Positions 44,746 to 53,676 of a stretch of 64,000 nucleotides of DNA are shown piece by piece. The position numbers and the translations under genes were made by a program. Position 1 is the first letter of the stretch; each line of letters opens with the position of its first letter. The notes under the pieces are model-generated. The model did not search any database, had not been told where the DNA came from, and saw only the letters and a list, made by a program, of their open reading frames with translations. This DNA is from Rubinisphaera italica. GTDB lineage: Bacteria > Planctomycetota > Planctomycetia > Planctomycetales > Planctomycetaceae. The stretch is from contig NZ_SJPG01000001.1 in NCBI RefSeq assembly GCF_007859715.1, positions 4,118,728 through 4,182,727 on the forward strand, given 5' to 3'.

Positions 44746-46515
44746 TCAGGATGCAGAACCTGTTGTATCGGAATCTCCAGCGATCAGCATAGGTTCGGAA
44801 GGTTTGCGGATTATGCCAACCACCACCGCCAGTCCGATAAATACACCCATCGCCACAAAGCCAACCATGCGATAAGGGCTGGAGTAGATGCTCCAGAAGC
44901 TTCCGAATGCAGCCAGCAGTGAGGCGGTCAGCATCAGAATGTTCCAGACGACAAGCTGAACTCCCTTTGGTCGACTTGCTCCCATCAGGCTTTTTGAATT
45001 CATCATGAACATGAAAGTAAAGTAAGCAACTGGTAATAGAACCATTCCGAACATTGATGTCGGTACGGCCAGCCAGAGTTTGGCGTCACCCGACCACAGG
45101 AACGGTCCAAGTGCACCAGACAAACCAGCCAGATAACAGCCTGCTCGGTGATACATTCCCGTGTGAGGCAACTTGAAGATTTCACAGATCACGAAACCGT
45201 TGATCAGCATCAGTATGATAATCGTGGAGACGGCCATGCCGAGCACGCCGATTCCGAAAATGACTTGTGAGAAGATCGGGCCAGTCAATTCTTTGAGTGA
45301 ACCTGCCAGATTGAACGCATCTCGAGTAACCAGCATAGCAGCCAGTTCACGATCGGCTGCAGGAAGATCGCTGACGGCTGCTTTCATCGCAGCGGGGTCA
45401 GCTTTTAAAATTGCGAACTCTCCAGCAGACACTTGCTGTTCGAGTCGTTTCTCTACCAGTTTGTTGTAGCCACCGACGAGATTGCCAGCTGGTGCAATTG
45501 CATTTCCCTGTTCATCAACTTCACCCATAAATCCGGGAGCGGGCTGAGCATGAAATTGAGTTGCAGAAGCAATCACTACACAACTGGTCGCCAGCAGGAA
45601 GGGGATGAACAATCCAAAAGCGAGATCGAAAATCGCCAGTTCGCGATGCACGCGTCCCCAGCCTTTTCTCAGCATGGAATACGGGAGCAGGAATGTCATA
45701 TTGATCCCGACGGCCGTTGCAGCAGCGGTAATCATGACCTGCTGTTGTTCGGAAACAATTTTATCAGTCCAGAATTTAGAGTACTCGCCTGTTTGCGCCA
45801 GAATCGCAGTGAATTGATCGGATGGCCGCGACATCAGGCTGAGATCGGGAATGAAACCAGCCAGAATCCTCCCCCAATCCAGTCCCTCTCCACTGAAGGT
45901 CATTTTCAGAACGACGCCGAAGAAACAGAGCACGACAATTCCAACCATGATCTTAAGCAGCAATTCGAAAATACGAATTCCTTTGCTGCCGGAATCGTAA
46001 AACCAGATAATGGTTCCTGTTGAGATCAGCAGGAAAATGACGATGATCAGCTTGCTGGTAAAGTCATCCATTGCCCCGGCTCCGAAGACGCCAGGCAGTA
46101 AATTCTGTTGAATGGCAGCGGTCCCGAGAGCAAACTGCGGCATACACCAGACAAAGTTGGCCATCATGGTCGCAATCGCCCAACCCCAGCCGAGGACCGG
46201 ATTGATGTGCTTATTGATTGCATCAAAAGGCCGTTCGCCCGTCGAGAGGGAGACATAAGCAATTGCACTGAGCATGATGATTCCCATAATCATTGCCAGT
46301 GGTTGCAGCCACATCAGGCCAAAACCAGCCAGTACACCTAAGTATAAACTGCCCGAAAGTGAGCCACCACCGAGAGTAATGGCACCTTGCAGCCAACCTG
46401 GTCCGGAAAGGGAAAAGTAGCCCAACATCCGTTTCAGGAATGGTTTGGCCTGCAACTCTTTGAGATAAGCTAGTTCAGTGGATTCGGTTGCGGCATCTGC
46501 CTGGGGATCGTTCAT
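44746..46515 (-). CDS. Nramp-like transporter lacking the DPGN metal motif
   Basis: A 589-residue protein with about eleven membrane segments. The position of Nramp helix 1, normally GPGxxxAIAYxDPGN, reads SGPGWLQGAITLGGGSLSG (residues 37-55): the GPG start is kept, but the Asp and Asn that bind Mn or Fe are absent. The later segment LGTAAIQQNLLPG and the region MTFLLPYSMLRKGWGRVHRE have the general form of Nramp helices 3 to 5. A non-conserved loop of about 100 residues follows (GYNKLVEKRLEQQVSAGEFAI). The transported ion is therefore uncertain; Nramp-related magnesium or proton-coupled transporters without DPGN are known. A perfect palindrome lies 95-111 bases upstream. Confidence 0.8.
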   Translation of the reverse strand: MNDPQADAATESTELAYLKELQAKPFLKRMLGYFSLSGPGWLQGAITLGGGSLSGSLYLGVLAGFGLMWLQPLAMIMGIIMLSAIAYVSLSTGERPFDAINKHINPVLGWGWAIATMMANFVWCMPQFALGTAAIQQNLLPGVFGAGAMDDFTSKLIIVIFLLISTGTIIWFYDSGSKGIRIFELLLKIMVGIVVLCFFGVVLKMTFSGEGLDWGRILAGFIPDLSLMSRPSDQFTAILAQTGEYSKFWTDKIVSEQQQVMITAAATAVGINMTFLLPYSMLRKGWGRVHRELAIFDLAFGLFIPFLLATSCVVIASATQFHAQPAPGFMGEVDEQGNAIAPAGNLVGGYNKLVEKRLEQQVSAGEFAILKADPAAMKAAVSDLPAADRELAAMLVTRDAFNLAGSLKELTGPIFSQVIFGIGVLGMAVSTIIILMLINGFVICEIFKLPHTGMYHRAGCYLAGLSGALGPFLWSGDAKLWLAVPTSMFGMVLLPVAYFTFMFMMNSKSLMGASRPKGVQLVVWNILMLTASLLAAFGSFWSIYSSPYRMVGFVAMGVFIGLAVVVGIIRKPSEPMLIAGDSDTTGSAS

Positions 46516-46585
46516 AAAATTAGCCTGCTGCGGTGTATGTTCTTAAATACTTGTGATCTATACGCTTATGCTCGACATTGAAAGT

Positions 46586-46626
46586 GCATCGAATGCATTT
46601 TCAATACTCCATGAGCATTGCTCATG
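46586..46626. promoter_or_regulatory. Two palindromes upstream of the Nramp-like gene
   Basis: TGCATCGAATGCA (46586-46598) and CATGAGCATTGCTCATG (46610-46626) are perfect palindromes, 71-111 bases before the ATG at 46515. They look like operator sites for a dimeric regulator, for instance a metal-responsive one. The binder is unknown. Confidence 0.5.
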
Positions 46627-46739
46627 TCTGCATTAGAGATCAATAATCGTTCAGATGAAAAATCATTGATGCGGAATAACAGACTATCCGCAGTGTGACC
46701 ACAAAACAAGCACGGACTACACCTGGAATGTGAAGTCTT

Positions 46740-47141
46740 TTATCCGGTTGCAGTTCCGGGAAGATCATCTGTGATTCGCTGAACGACCCCCTGTGCATCG
46801 ACCATGGCCAATACCGTAGAGCCTTCGGCGATTAGGGTTTCTCCGCGCATCACACGATACGAGTGCTCCAGTTTTGCAGCCGAGACCTTGTCGATGGTGG
46901 CGGTCACATGGAGGAGATCGTCATAGCGAGCCGGGTTCCGAAAGCGGAAATTCATTGAAACAACAACAAAAAACAGCCCTCTCTCTTCCATTGCCCTGTA
47001 ATCACCACCGTTCACACGAAATAGATCTGTCCGGGCTTCTTCAAAATAAGCGGGGTAGTTTCCATGATGGAGAAACCCCATCGCATCCGTTTCACTGTAA
47101 CGGACACGAATACGGGTTGTATTACTGGTGATATCGGGCAT
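46740..47141 (-). CDS. YbgC-type acyl-CoA thioesterase
   Basis: A 133-residue hot-dog-fold enzyme. The signature is RIRVRYSETDAMGFLHHGNYPAYFEEARTDLFR (from residue 10), with catalytic Asp19 and the HHGNY motif. VVSMNFRFRNPARYDDLLHV and KLEHSYRVMRGETLIAEGSTVLAMVD follow. These match the 4-hydroxybenzoyl-CoA thioesterase/YbgC family, which hydrolyses short-chain acyl-CoA and in many bacteria sits with tol-pal genes. No tol or pal genes are adjacent here. I chose the ATG at 47141, which fits the family length; upstream in-frame sequence to 47249 looks non-conserved. Confidence 0.9.
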   Translation of the reverse strand: MPDITSNTTRIRVRYSETDAMGFLHHGNYPAYFEEARTDLFRVNGGDYRAMEERGLFFVVVSMNFRFRNPARYDDLLHVTATIDKVSAAKLEHSYRVMRGETLIAEGSTVLAMVDAQGVVQRITDDLPGTATG

Positions 47142-47524
47142 CGGTCTCAGACATTCCCTTATTTCTTGTTGAATTGAGTGACTGAATACCTCTCGACTGC
47201 TGCCGAAAGATTCGAGCCTTGGACGACTGACTGAACTCCTGACGCCCACAAGTTTTTAGTTTTGAAAAATAAACTATGACAGATTCAATTCGACAATTCC
47301 ACTTTCAGAATTCTGGAATTGAACAGAAGGCTGATTAAGGGTAGCCGCACAACCGGAACGATTGCTCCAGATTCCTCAAAATCTTCCTGCCCACGGCAAT
47401 CTTCTATTTGTCACTTGAATTCTACGACCTAGCGTTGAGCAGCCTGCGTGAAAATTGAATATCAACGCAGACGATTTCGGCATCTGGCAGCTGGTCAAGT
47501 AGTGTTAATTTGAGGATCGTTTCT
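47142..47524. other. Intergenic region without a recognised gene
   Basis: About 380 bases between the divergent thioesterase and diguanylate cyclase genes. Nothing beyond expected promoters was seen. Confidence 0.4.
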
Positions 47525-49627
47525 ATGTTATTGGATGACATTTCCGTTCGAAAAACTGGTCGAACGACTCGGGGAGCTCGGTATGCCTCATCTCAACGGG
47601 GTTTATTGGCGCTGGTTGAATTGCATCAGCACGCAATTGAACTGGAAGCCATCGAAGAAGAAACACCGACTCCGAATGCAATCTCTCCAGCAATCTTGCG
47701 AGATCTGCTCACCTGTCTGCACTTTCGGGATGAAAATACGTTTCTGCATTCTCGTCGCGTTTCGTTGATTGTCGTCGGTTTGGCCAAGCAACTCTGCTGG
47801 AATGCAGAAGCGATTCGTGAGATTGAATTGGCGGCTATGCTGCACGACATCGGCAAGATCGGGATCCCCGATCACATCCTGTTCAAGCCAGGCAGATATA
47901 CCATTGAAGAAGCATCGTTAATGTCGTTACGAACTTCAATTGCAGAAGATATCCTCGATATCTGCTGTATTCCACTACGAATACGGAATATCATTGTGGA
48001 ATCTCGTCTGCCATTTTCCAGAATGGAAGATTATCTCCGCCCTCTGGGAAAAGATCTCTCACAGGCAGGTCGCCTGCTGGCGGTTGCCGATGCCTATGAA
48101 TCACTGTCGCGCGATCAGATTTATCGTGACGCGAAATCGGGACCGGAAATCAATAAAATCCTCAATGAACGCGCCGGTTCCATGTACGATGCGAGCATCG
48201 TGCAGACATTAATTCGCTGGGTTGAAAATGGTGGCGAGGCCGCCCTTCAGGATGTCGGTAAAGAATCGGCAATGAATGGGATGACTGCCCAGAGTGGAGC
48301 TTCTCTGGCGATGACTTCTCTCAGTAATATCTTCAGCCATCTTTACACACTCGAACAGGCATACGATGGGTTTGTGATTGTGGGAGTCGAAGGCAAAATC
48401 CTGTTGGCCAATCGAGGTTGTCGGGAAATCTTCCAGCAAGCTGATCGGGACTGGTCTGGTCAGTTATGGAATGGAGAATTATGTCCGCAGGCTGATGCTT
48501 ATCAGAATCTCCTCAGCGATGACAATCTGCCTGTATACAGGACTATGACAGATAAAATGCCGTCAACCACTACGATTAAAGTTCCACAACCTGAAAATCT
48601 CTGGGAAGAACTGGAGGTTCAATCGATCCCCATGTTTGACTTCAATGAGGAACTGATTGGTGTCGGAGAATTTTATCGACGCAAGCAGCGGAATCGTGTG
48701 GAGTCGGCTAAATTTCGAGAACTCTCACTGCAGGCCAGTCGGGACGCTTTAACAGGTGTCGCGAATCGGGGCACCTTGGAAAATCAACTTTCTCGGGCAA
48801 TGGCTAACTTTAAAGACGATCCCATTGAAAATCTCTTCTCGGTGGTTTATCTGGATATCGACCACTTCAAGTCAATCAACGACACCTTCGGCCATGCCAC
48901 AGGGGATGATGTCCTGGTAACACTGGCAAAGCTATTACGAGAAGAAGCGTATGCGAGTGAATTTGTAGCTCGGTACGGCGGCGAAGAATTTGTGATTGTC
49001 TGTCCAGGGCTGACAGCCAGTCAGGCGTTCAAACGCGCAGAGCGTTTTCGCCTGGAAATTGCCAAACTTAAATTCGAAACTGCAACGTCTTTGAAAATCA
49101 CTTCGTCATTCGGTGTCTCACAGGTCGAAGAGAGAGATTCACTCGAAAGTGTTCTCATGCGTGCAGACAAAGCGTTGTATCAATCGAAGGACCAGGGACG
49201 AAATCGATCCACCTTGCTTCAGCAATCCGATATTCATCAGGAAAATAAGCCGGAAAGTTCCCGGGCAGGGTTTGTGTTTGAAGCCTCAATCAATGGTGTG
49301 CTCTTCGACAACTTCCTGATCCTCAAATTACAGGGATTTGCAGAGCAGAATCATGCGAAGTTACTCAAAGTTCAGGAAGGCAATGTCCAGTTTCAGTTCG
49401 GACGCAAAAGGTTCTTTAAACGCTGGGGTAAGAATGCCGAATACCAACCGGTTCGTGTTGAGATCGATGCCAGGGCGGCTTTAAGTGCCCATGGCAGCCG
49501 GTCAAACTCCCAGAGATTGAATGTAAAAATCACACCGATTGGAATCCCCGCCAACCCGGAAATGTTCAAATTGCGTGCCCAATATGCCTATAGCACTTTG
49601 CGATCTCACTTTCTGAGCCAGGACTAA
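47525..49627 (+). CDS. HD-domain/GGDEF diguanylate cyclase
   Basis: A 700-residue signalling protein. Residues 58-245 hold the first half of an HD-GYP domain: HSRRVSLIVVGLAKQL and ELAAMLHDIGKIGIPDHILFKPG with His107-Asp108. The GYP half is lost: where HHExxDGxGYP should stand, the sequence reads ILDICCIPLRIRNIIVESRL. Residues 265-385 look like a PAS-type sensor (YDGFVIVGVEGKILLANRGCREIFQQA). Residues 395-560 are a GGDEF domain (SRDALTGVANR, VVYLDIDHFKSINDTFGHATGDDVL, RYGGEEF at 484-490), so diguanylate cyclase activity is expected. There is no RxxD inhibitory site before it. About 130 C-terminal residues are unrecognised, perhaps PilZ-like. The start at 47525 has GAGGA 8 bases upstream. A terminator follows. 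Confidence 0.9.
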   Translation: MLLDDISVRKTGRTTRGARYASSQRGLLALVELHQHAIELEAIEEETPTPNAISPAILRDLLTCLHFRDENTFLHSRRVSLIVVGLAKQLCWNAEAIREIELAAMLHDIGKIGIPDHILFKPGRYTIEEASLMSLRTSIAEDILDICCIPLRIRNIIVESRLPFSRMEDYLRPLGKDLSQAGRLLAVADAYESLSRDQIYRDAKSGPEINKILNERAGSMYDASIVQTLIRWVENGGEAALQDVGKESAMNGMTAQSGASLAMTSLSNIFSHLYTLEQAYDGFVIVGVEGKILLANRGCREIFQQADRDWSGQLWNGELCPQADAYQNLLSDDNLPVYRTMTDKMPSTTTIKVPQPENLWEELEVQSIPMFDFNEELIGVGEFYRRKQRNRVESAKFRELSLQASRDALTGVANRGTLENQLSRAMANFKDDPIENLFSVVYLDIDHFKSINDTFGHATGDDVLVTLAKLLREEAYASEFVARYGGEEFVIVCPGLTASQAFKRAERFRLEIAKLKFETATSLKITSSFGVSQVEERDSLESVLMRADKALYQSKDQGRNRSTLLQQSDIHQENKPESSRAGFVFEASINGVLFDNFLILKLQGFAEQNHAKLLKVQEGNVQFQFGRKRFFKRWGKNAEYQPVRVEIDARAALSAHGSRSNSQRLNVKITPIGIPANPEMFKLRAQYAYSTLRSHFLSQD

Positions 49628-49663
49628 CAATTACGTACCTCAAAACCGCCAGGCCAATTCACA

Positions 49664-49702
49664 ACCCCAAGCATCTTCTATGCTTGGGGTTTTATTTTTC
49701 CG
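49664..49702 (+). terminator. Rho-independent terminator after the GGDEF gene
   Basis: ACCCCAAGCAT and ATGCTTGGGGT form a stem around a 5-base loop, followed by TTTTATTTTT. About 200 bases without a gene follow. Confidence 0.92.
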
Positions 49703-49936
49703 ACAACCATGACGACAACCCTCACCTTAAGACGAAACCTTTAGCTTCTTAGCATTCTGGAAAATTTCTTCTGAGCATGTGGGCGACAGACCTTCGGTCG
49801 GTAGCCACTGCTCGAACTTATCGGTTTGAGTCGATAAGTAACCAGTTCAGACTATTCCGGTTCGGGAATCTCGACGATCAATTGCGATTGTTATAAGATA
49901 TGCCACTAATCCCATTTGATTACGAAACTGGCAGCA

Positions 49937-50746
49937 ATGATTGCGATATTTTCCTTACTCGTCACGATGTTTCTATCGCTCATGGTGACGCGCATTGCGG
50001 CCATGGCACTCATGCTTACGGGCATCTCCCGGGAAATGGCCCGCTTCCAGGCCCGCTCGGCTTTCACTGGTGTCGGCTTCACTACGACTGAATCCGAAGC
50101 GATGGTCAATCATCCGGTTCGCCGACGAATTCTCATGATCCTCATGCTCCTCGGAAATGTCGGAATTGCTACCGTTGTCGCGACCATTATGATTTCAGTA
50201 ATGCAGGTCAACAGTTCCGGAATGCAGTACACGACTTTTATATTGTTGATGAGCGGGCTGGCTTTCCTCTGGTATTTTTCGAGCAGTCGTTTTATCGAAC
50301 GGCATTTGAATCGATTGATTTCCTGGTCGCTTCGAAAATTCGGCAAGCTGGAAGTCCGCGATTATGTTGCCATCCTCCAATTGCAGGAAGGCTATGCGGT
50401 TTCCGAAATGGTGGTGGAATCTAAGGATTGGCTCACAGGGAAATCTTTACGGGAATTAAGGCTGCCCAATGAAGGCATACTTATCCTCGGACTGCAAAGG
50501 CGTGGCGGCACTTACCTGGGGGCACCAGATGCCGGTACGATCATTAAGCCGGAAGATACTTTGATCCTTTACGGCCCGCTCCATCGCATCCAGGAACTCG
50601 ACCAGCGCAGAAGCGGTAAACAGGGCGACGAAGCTCATGAAGAAGCCGTTGATGAGCATGCCGAAACGATTGTTGAACAATCAGAAATTGAATACGAAGA
50701 GGAAGAAGATGAGCGCAGAAAAAGCGACCGTGGAGCAGATTCGTGA
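49937..50746 (+). CDS. Membrane protein with C-terminal TrkA-C (RCK_C) domain
   Basis: A 269-residue protein. Membrane segments lie at about 1-25 (MIAIFSLLVTMFLSLMVTRI), 62-90 (ILMILMLLGNVGIATVVATI) and 96-115. The linking loop RFQARSAFTGVGFTTTESEAMVNHPVRRRI resembles pore/selectivity-type segments in K+ transporter-like proteins, and is conserved in similar bacterial TrkA-C proteins as far as I recall. Residues 150-225 hold the TrkA-C domain (VVESKDWLTGKSLRELRLPNEGILILGLQRR, IKPEDTLILYGP). The tail is highly acidic (EIEYEEEEDER). Start uncertain: ATG 49937 or an in-frame TTG at 49916, both without a good ribosome site. The 3' end overlaps the next gene by 38 bases. Confidence 0.78.
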   Translation: MIAIFSLLVTMFLSLMVTRIAAMALMLTGISREMARFQARSAFTGVGFTTTESEAMVNHPVRRRILMILMLLGNVGIATVVATIMISVMQVNSSGMQYTTFILLMSGLAFLWYFSSSRFIERHLNRLISWSLRKFGKLEVRDYVAILQLQEGYAVSEMVVESKDWLTGKSLRELRLPNEGILILGLQRRGGTYLGAPDAGTIIKPEDTLILYGPLHRIQELDQRRSGKQGDEAHEEAVDEHAETIVEQSEIEYEEEEDERRKSDRGADS

Positions 50747-51425
50747 ACGATTTGATCACGATGTCGAACGATTTTCAAATCTCGAAACGGGTCAGTCGGC
50801 TACCATCGACGCCCCATTAGCAATGGATCTGGTTTGCTCAGCCGCGGCTGCCTGCACGCCGAAGGCAACACACCTGCTCGACCTGGGCTGTGGCGCGGGA
50901 AACTATTCCCTCAAACTTCTGGAACATCTACCAACGCTGGATGTCACTCTGGTGGACTTGAGCCAGCCGATGTTGGACCGTGCACAAGAACGTGTCGCCA
51001 GCCAGACGACAGGAGTCGTGAAGACGATCCAATCTGACCTGCGTGAGCTGTCTCTGGAAGTCAACTCCTGTGATATCGTCCTGGCCTCAGCAGTCCTTCA
51101 TCATTTACGAACAGACGAAGAGTGGTCGGCTGTCTTTGAGAAGATCTACCAATCTCTCCGTCCCGGTGGTTCCTTCTGGATTTTCGATCTCGTCCTCTCC
51201 TCCAGTCATGAAGTCCACGAACTGATGTGGCAACGTTACGGTGAATATCTGACGGGCTTGAAAGACGATGCCTATCGCCAGCACGTTTTCGATTACATCG
51301 AATACGAGGACACTCCACGACCTTTGGTGGAACAACTCGAATTACTGAAACAGGTTGGATTTGCCGAGGTGGAACTCCTCCACAAAAACTCCTGTTTTGC
51401 AGCCTTTGGTGGCATTAAGCGTTAA
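50709..51425 (+). CDS. SAM-dependent methyltransferase
   Basis: A 238-residue class I methyltransferase. Motif I is THLLDLGCGAGNYSLKLL (about 53-70), followed by motif II VTLVDLSQPMLDRAQERV, motif IV DIVLASAVLHHLRTDEEW and post-motif YQSLRPGGSFWIFDLV. Small-molecule methylation is likely; the acceptor is unknown. I chose the ATG at 50709, with AGGAAGAAG directly upstream; it lies inside the end of the TrkA-C gene, implying translational coupling. The 3' end overlaps the GNAT gene on the other strand by 4 bases. Confidence 0.9.
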   Translation: MSAEKATVEQIRERFDHDVERFSNLETGQSATIDAPLAMDLVCSAAAACTPKATHLLDLGCGAGNYSLKLLEHLPTLDVTLVDLSQPMLDRAQERVASQTTGVVKTIQSDLRELSLEVNSCDIVLASAVLHHLRTDEEWSAVFEKIYQSLRPGGSFWIFDLVLSSSHEVHELMWQRYGEYLTGLKDDAYRQHVFDYIEYEDTPRPLVEQLELLKQVGFAEVELLHKNSCFAAFGGIKR

Positions 51426-51817
51426 CGTATCCAACAGGAATAATGCTGAGTCATGCCGATATGTGGATAATACGTCTCTGCTTTCGGTGCAGCCAGAAGA
51501 ATCATTTTCGTATGCAAACCACTAATTTCATGCGTGAGATCAAGCAGTCGCTTACCAATCCCCTGCCCTTGAAACTTTTCGTCCACAGCGAGATCAGCTA
51601 CGTAAACACAGGCGGAATAATCGGTGAGTGATCGGGCAATACCAACCAGCAGTCCATCCTGACGAGCAGTCACAATCACATCGGCTTGCTCGACCGCTTC
51701 CTGCATCAACTCGGGTTGATCTATCAGTCGTCGCTCAGCAAGGGTCGAACGTTTTAGAATATCGATATAGTCATCGACACTGAGTTTGGGTGATTGTTCG
51801 TAGTGAATATCAGGCAT
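51422..51817 (-). CDS. GNAT-family N-acetyltransferase
   Basis: A 131-residue protein. Motif A is VADLAVDEKFQGQGIGKRLLDLTHEI with the acetyl-CoA pyrophosphate loop (QGQGIG). Preceding strands QADVIVTARQDGLLVGIARSLTDYSACVYV and the final MILLAAPKAETYYPHIGMTQHYSCW are standard. The substrate is unknown. It converges on the methyltransferase gene, sharing 4 bases at the 3' ends. No clear ribosome site was seen. Confidence 0.9.
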   Translation of the reverse strand: MPDIHYEQSPKLSVDDYIDILKRSTLAERRLIDQPELMQEAVEQADVIVTARQDGLLVGIARSLTDYSACVYVADLAVDEKFQGQGIGKRLLDLTHEISGLHTKMILLAAPKAETYYPHIGMTQHYSCWIR

Positions 51818-51834
51818 TGGTTGAGGTTAGTTTT

Positions 51835-51957
51835 GTAGGGTGCGTCCTGACGCACCATGCTGCAGACAATGAATTGAAATAGAAGATCTCGAAATGTGAA
51901 TTAACGGAGAGAAACTTTCGATTGCTCACGGGCAAGGTGCGTCAGGACGCACCCTAC
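51835..51957. repeat. Inverted repeat of GTAGGGTGCGTCCTGACGC family
   Basis: GTAGGGTGCGTCCTGACGCACC (51835-51856, positions given because over 20 bases) and its perfect complement at 51936-51957 flank an 79-base spacer. Each arm is also a near palindrome (GTGCGTCCTGACGCAC). It lies between the GNAT and pectate lyase genes. Confidence 0.8.
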
Positions 51958-51983
51958 TTCTAGATCCAAGACCCTGGACCAAC

Positions 51984-53420
51984 TCACTTTGTCGCTCTTA
52001 GATAATCACATAAATCGCGGACGTTTTTCACGAATGTCTCGGATTCAATCACGCCTTCTTTAGAGGCTTTGTTGTACCCCTTCATGTTTCCTGAATCGAC
52101 CCAGGCACCACGTTCATCGAGACCAGACATGATACTTTGAATTCGATCCTGTGAAGGTTTTCGGGGAGATTTCTGACGGATCGGTTCCTTTGTCAATCTG
52201 CGATACTCGCTCTCATACTTCTCAATTTTCGCTGGAATCTTGAAGGCGTAATGTGTGGGCAAATTGGAATCGTCATATGTCAAATGGTACTTGCCATCAA
52301 TGACCTCTAAGTAGAGCGGGCGGTTCGTTTTTAATTCGTAAAATCGAGCCAGTTGCCCGTCTTTCAGCAGAGACGATTTCAAATAGGTCAAAGCACTCGG
52401 AATGGGTTGCAGATATTTCTTATCGCCTGACTTCTCAAAGAGCATCATCAGCGTTTCGATTGTTTCCTGGGTTTCATCACTTGCTAGAGCGGGAGGCTCG
52501 AATTTTCGATCCCAGACGGGGTGCATCTCTTCATTGTACTGCTGACACCAGCCTTGCTGAGGAATCGGCATTTGGGCTCGCACAAGAAAATCTCCTGCCC
52601 GTTTCGCACAATTCAAATATTCGTCATCCCCATAAACTTCCCAGGCGAGCAGCATTGTCGAGATCATATTCCCGGTGACATTATCGTTGAGATAATACTT
52701 CCCCGTCCAGTCGTTTAGCCACTCCCGGCTCCACTCCTCAGGATAGGACGCATTTAATACGGGATACTTCGGCCAGACCGGTTTGCTCGGATGTCGATCC
52801 CAGTTCTGCGCCCAGCCTCCGACCGGATGTTGAGCTTGAATCAAGGCATTCAGGGCGAACATACAGCTGTCATGAATTTTGGAATTCTTAAACTTCAAAG
52901 TGCCATCCATTCGAACCATAAACCGGACAGCTGCGGGAGTCGTATCATCATCGAGCGTGGTGATATTCGTCTTATTTTTACGAGATGGATTGAGTTTAAA
53001 GGACTCATTATCGCGATAGCCCCATTTTTTGCGTTCCACCTCATCAAAAGTAATCGAGTAATACCAGCCTCCCGATTGCATCTGCCCCTGCAGCAGAGCT
53101 TCAGCTGTTTTTAGAGCCGCATCTCGATATTTTTCCTTTCCCGTCAATTCGTAAGCATCGAGCAGGCTCATGCCAATGGCTGGGGTGCCGGGTGGCTGTA
53201 CCCAGATCGTATTCTCATCTGTCTCCGCTTCCCCTTCCGTCAATTTCAGATTCTTGCTGTACCGCCAGTCGTAGCCGCCGTGCTTGGAGCAGTTTTCGAT
53301 ATAGAAATCACAAGCACGTTCGAGGGTATTGAGCACCTGCTCACGTTCCACTTGAGCCAGGCAGGGAGAGGACATCAAACAGAGGAGTACACATCCGGAA
53401 AACAGCATTCGTAGTGGCAT
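51984..53420 (-). CDS. Secreted pectate lyase, PL10-like
   Basis: A 478-residue secreted protein with a signal peptide (MPLRMLFSGCVLLCLMSSPC, LAQ cleavage). The catalytic part resembles family PL10: GGYDWRYSKNLKLTEGEAET, QPPGTPAIGMSLLDAYELTGKEKYRDAALK, QSGGWYYSITF, TTLDDDTTPAAVRFMVRM, PVGGWAQNWDRHP, YYLNDNVTGNMISTMLLA and QGWCQQYNEEMHPVWDRKFEPPALAS. PL10 enzymes cleave polygalacturonate by beta-elimination with Ca. The GGW and EPPA motifs place it here rather than in other lyase families. About 100 C-terminal residues (basic, KEPIRQKSPRKPSQD) are an extra part. The start at 53420 has GAGAGGG 8 bases upstream; the frame extends to 53486 without support. Confidence 0.87.
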   Translation of the reverse strand: MPLRMLFSGCVLLCLMSSPCLAQVEREQVLNTLERACDFYIENCSKHGGYDWRYSKNLKLTEGEAETDENTIWVQPPGTPAIGMSLLDAYELTGKEKYRDAALKTAEALLQGQMQSGGWYYSITFDEVERKKWGYRDNESFKLNPSRKNKTNITTLDDDTTPAAVRFMVRMDGTLKFKNSKIHDSCMFALNALIQAQHPVGGWAQNWDRHPSKPVWPKYPVLNASYPEEWSREWLNDWTGKYYLNDNVTGNMISTMLLAWEVYGDDEYLNCAKRAGDFLVRAQMPIPQQGWCQQYNEEMHPVWDRKFEPPALASDETQETIETLMMLFEKSGDKKYLQPIPSALTYLKSSLLKDGQLARFYELKTNRPLYLEVIDGKYHLTYDDSNLPTHYAFKIPAKIEKYESEYRRLTKEPIRQKSPRKPSQDRIQSIMSGLDERGAWVDSGNMKGYNKASKEGVIESETFVKNVRDLCDYLRATK

Positions 53421-53575
53421 TGCAGACCCTCTCGCAATTTTTGAGGTGACAAATTGATTTCGTAAAATGGATCGCCATATTACCATGCCTTGAATTGACT
53501 TGGGAGTGTGAACCGGAAACTATTGATGATTGTCGTTTCCCTTGTTACGGTTTCGCAGCAGATTGATACAAAGCT

Positions 53576-53645
53576 GTAGGTCAGGCACTGCCTGAAGGAA
53601 TTTGACGTCACTTATTATTCAGACAGGCAAGATGCCTGTCCTACC
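53576..53645. repeat. Two short palindromes upstream of gltX
   Basis: GTAGGTCAGGCACTGCCTGA (53576-53595) matches the palindrome at 12502-12521 read on the other strand. GACAGGCAAGATGCCTGTCC (53623-53642) is a second, related palindrome. Both are within 105 bases of the gltX start. Confidence 0.65.
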
Positions 53646-53676
53646 TGATCATCTCCACCAACGAAAACACGCGTCC

